Positions 31,432-32,325 of a DNA stretch of 32,325 bases are shown piece by piece. Below the pieces are notes generated by a model that was not told the origin of the DNA, did no database searches, and worked only from the letters and a program-made list of their open reading frames with translations. The stretch is from Bacillota bacterium. GTDB taxonomy: Bacteria; Bacillota; Clostridia; Acetivibrionales; DSM-1351. Location of the stretch: positions 1 to 32,325 of the forward strand of contig JAEWSZ010000152.1 of assembly GCA_023397905.1 (NCBI GenBank), in the 5' to 3' direction. A program made the position numbers and the translations under genes. The first letter of the stretch is position 1, and each line of letters starts with the position of its first letter.

Positions 31432-32325
31432 TTATAAATTAAACCATGCTTTGAGCCCCGGATATTCCGCTACTTCTCCCAGCTCTTCTTCTATTCTCAG
31501 AAGCTGATTGTACTTTGCTACCCTGTCGGTTCTGGAGGGAGCTCCGGTCTTTATCTGCCCGGAGTTTGTTGCTACAGCTATATCGGCTATGGTAGCGTCC
31601 TCGGTTTCACCGGACCTGTGGGAGGTAACTGCCGTATATCCTGCCCTGTTGGCCATCTGTATGGCATCCAGGGTCTCCGTCAGAGTACCTATCTGATTTA
31701 CCTTTATGAGAATGGAATTGGCAACTCCAAGCTTGATACCCTTTTCAAGCCTTTTTGTATTTGTTACAAAAAGGTCGTCACCCACAAGCTGTATCTTTTT
31801 GCCCAGCTTTTCGGTCAGAAGCTTCCAGCCTTCCCAGTCCTCTTCCGAGACACCGTCTTCAAGGGATATAATGGGATATTTATTTGCCAGATCAGTCCAA
31901 TACTGCACCATTTCTTCCTTTGTCTTTCTTATATTGGTCTTCCAGAAGAAATACGTCCCATCCTCCTGGTACATCTCTGTTGCGGCGGCATCAATGGCAA
32001 TGCGGAAATCGTCTCCAGGCTTGTAGCCCGCTTTTGTCACTGCCTCCAGTATGATCTGAATAGCCTGTTCGTCGGTCTCAAGGTTTGGCGCAAAGCCGCC
32101 TTCATCACCCACGGCCGTGCTGAGGCCCTTGCTGTGCAGCACCTTTTTCAGGTTGTGGAATACTTCCGCGCACATTCTGAGGGATTCCTTAAAGCTCTCG
32201 GCCCCTACTGGCATTATCATGAATTCCTGGATATTTACACTGTTATCCGCATGTTTTCCGCCGTTTATAATATTCATCATGGGAACAGGCAAGGTTTTGG
32301 CATTGACGCCGCCTATATACTGGTA
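31432..32325 (-). CDS. eno: enolase (5' part outside the window)
   Basis: The C-terminal 297 of about 430 residues are present; the frame runs past the right edge. Recognisable elements are PVPMMNIINGGKHADNSVNIQEFMIMP (loop with catalytic His), VGDEGGFAPNL (catalytic Glu), SLEDGVSEEDWEGW, LVGDDLFVTN, KVNQIGTLTET (catalytic Lys) and the enolase signature SHRSGETEDATIADIAVA. It converts 2-phosphoglycerate to phosphoenolpyruvate in glycolysis and requires Mg2+. No defect is seen in the visible part. Confidence 0.97.
   Translation of the reverse strand, partial: YQYIGGVNAKTLPVPMMNIINGGKHADNSVNIQEFMIMPVGAESFKESLRMCAEVFHNLKKVLHSKGLSTAVGDEGGFAPNLETDEQAIQIILEAVTKAGYKPGDDFRIAIDAAATEMYQEDGTYFFWKTNIRKTKEEMVQYWTDLANKYPIISLEDGVSEEDWEGWKLLTEKLGKKIQLVGDDLFVTNTKRLEKGIKLGVANSILIKVNQIGTLTETLDAIQMANRAGYTAVTSHRSGETEDATIADIAVATNSGQIKTGAPSRTDRVAKYNQLLRIEEELGEVAEYPGLKAWFNL

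Overview
The window looks like chromosomal DNA of an anaerobic Firmicute of class Clostridia. The grounds are moderate-to-low GC, strong AGGAGG-type ribosome binding sites, an NADH-linked [FeFe]-hydrogenase operon behind Rex-type operators, the ireB-ruvX-DUF1292 group, and the eno-secG...rnr neighbourhood. The gene set suits a Ruminiclostridium/Acetivibrio-like lineage, but I cannot assign a genus from sequence alone. Nearly all genes lie on the minus strand; the exceptions are a YesM/YesN-type two-component pair and an HPr-like gene.

Region 1 (1-11036): a likely solute uptake and sensing module. It holds a NitT/TauT-type ABC importer (lipoprotein binding protein, two permeases, two ATPases), a methyl-accepting chemotaxis protein, a TauE/SafE-type exporter and a truncated SIS-domain protein, all on the minus strand and tightly spaced. 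The divergent YesM-type sensor kinase and YesN-type AraC regulator probably control it from a shared 300-bp intergenic region with two near-identical 15-bp direct repeats. The two ATPases carry complementary defects: one has a degenerate signature motif, the other lacks the H-loop histidine.

Region 2 (11038-13165): a UMF1-type MFS transporter and a zinc-dependent phospholipase C family protein.

Region 3 (13166-18850): a hydrogenase operon in the order hndA (NuoE-like), a GHKL ATPase, hndB, hndC (NuoF-like), hndD ([FeFe] hydrogenase). Its promoter overlaps two Rex-type operators. A 138-bp structured leader-like element is duplicated in tandem between hndB and hndC, and a ~150-bp palindromic element lies downstream of hndD.

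Region 4 (18960-25271): housekeeping genes. These are DUF1292, ruvX, ireB, mtaB, an HPr-like gene lacking the active-site histidine, and rnr.

Region 5 (25313-32325): a lipoprotein, an OmpR-type two-component system, a polysaccharide deacetylase, an HD-domain protein, secG and the 3' two thirds of eno. A 108-bp tandem repeat with compensatory base changes lies between the deacetylase and the response regulator. No rRNA, tRNA, CRISPR array, transposase or phage gene was found.
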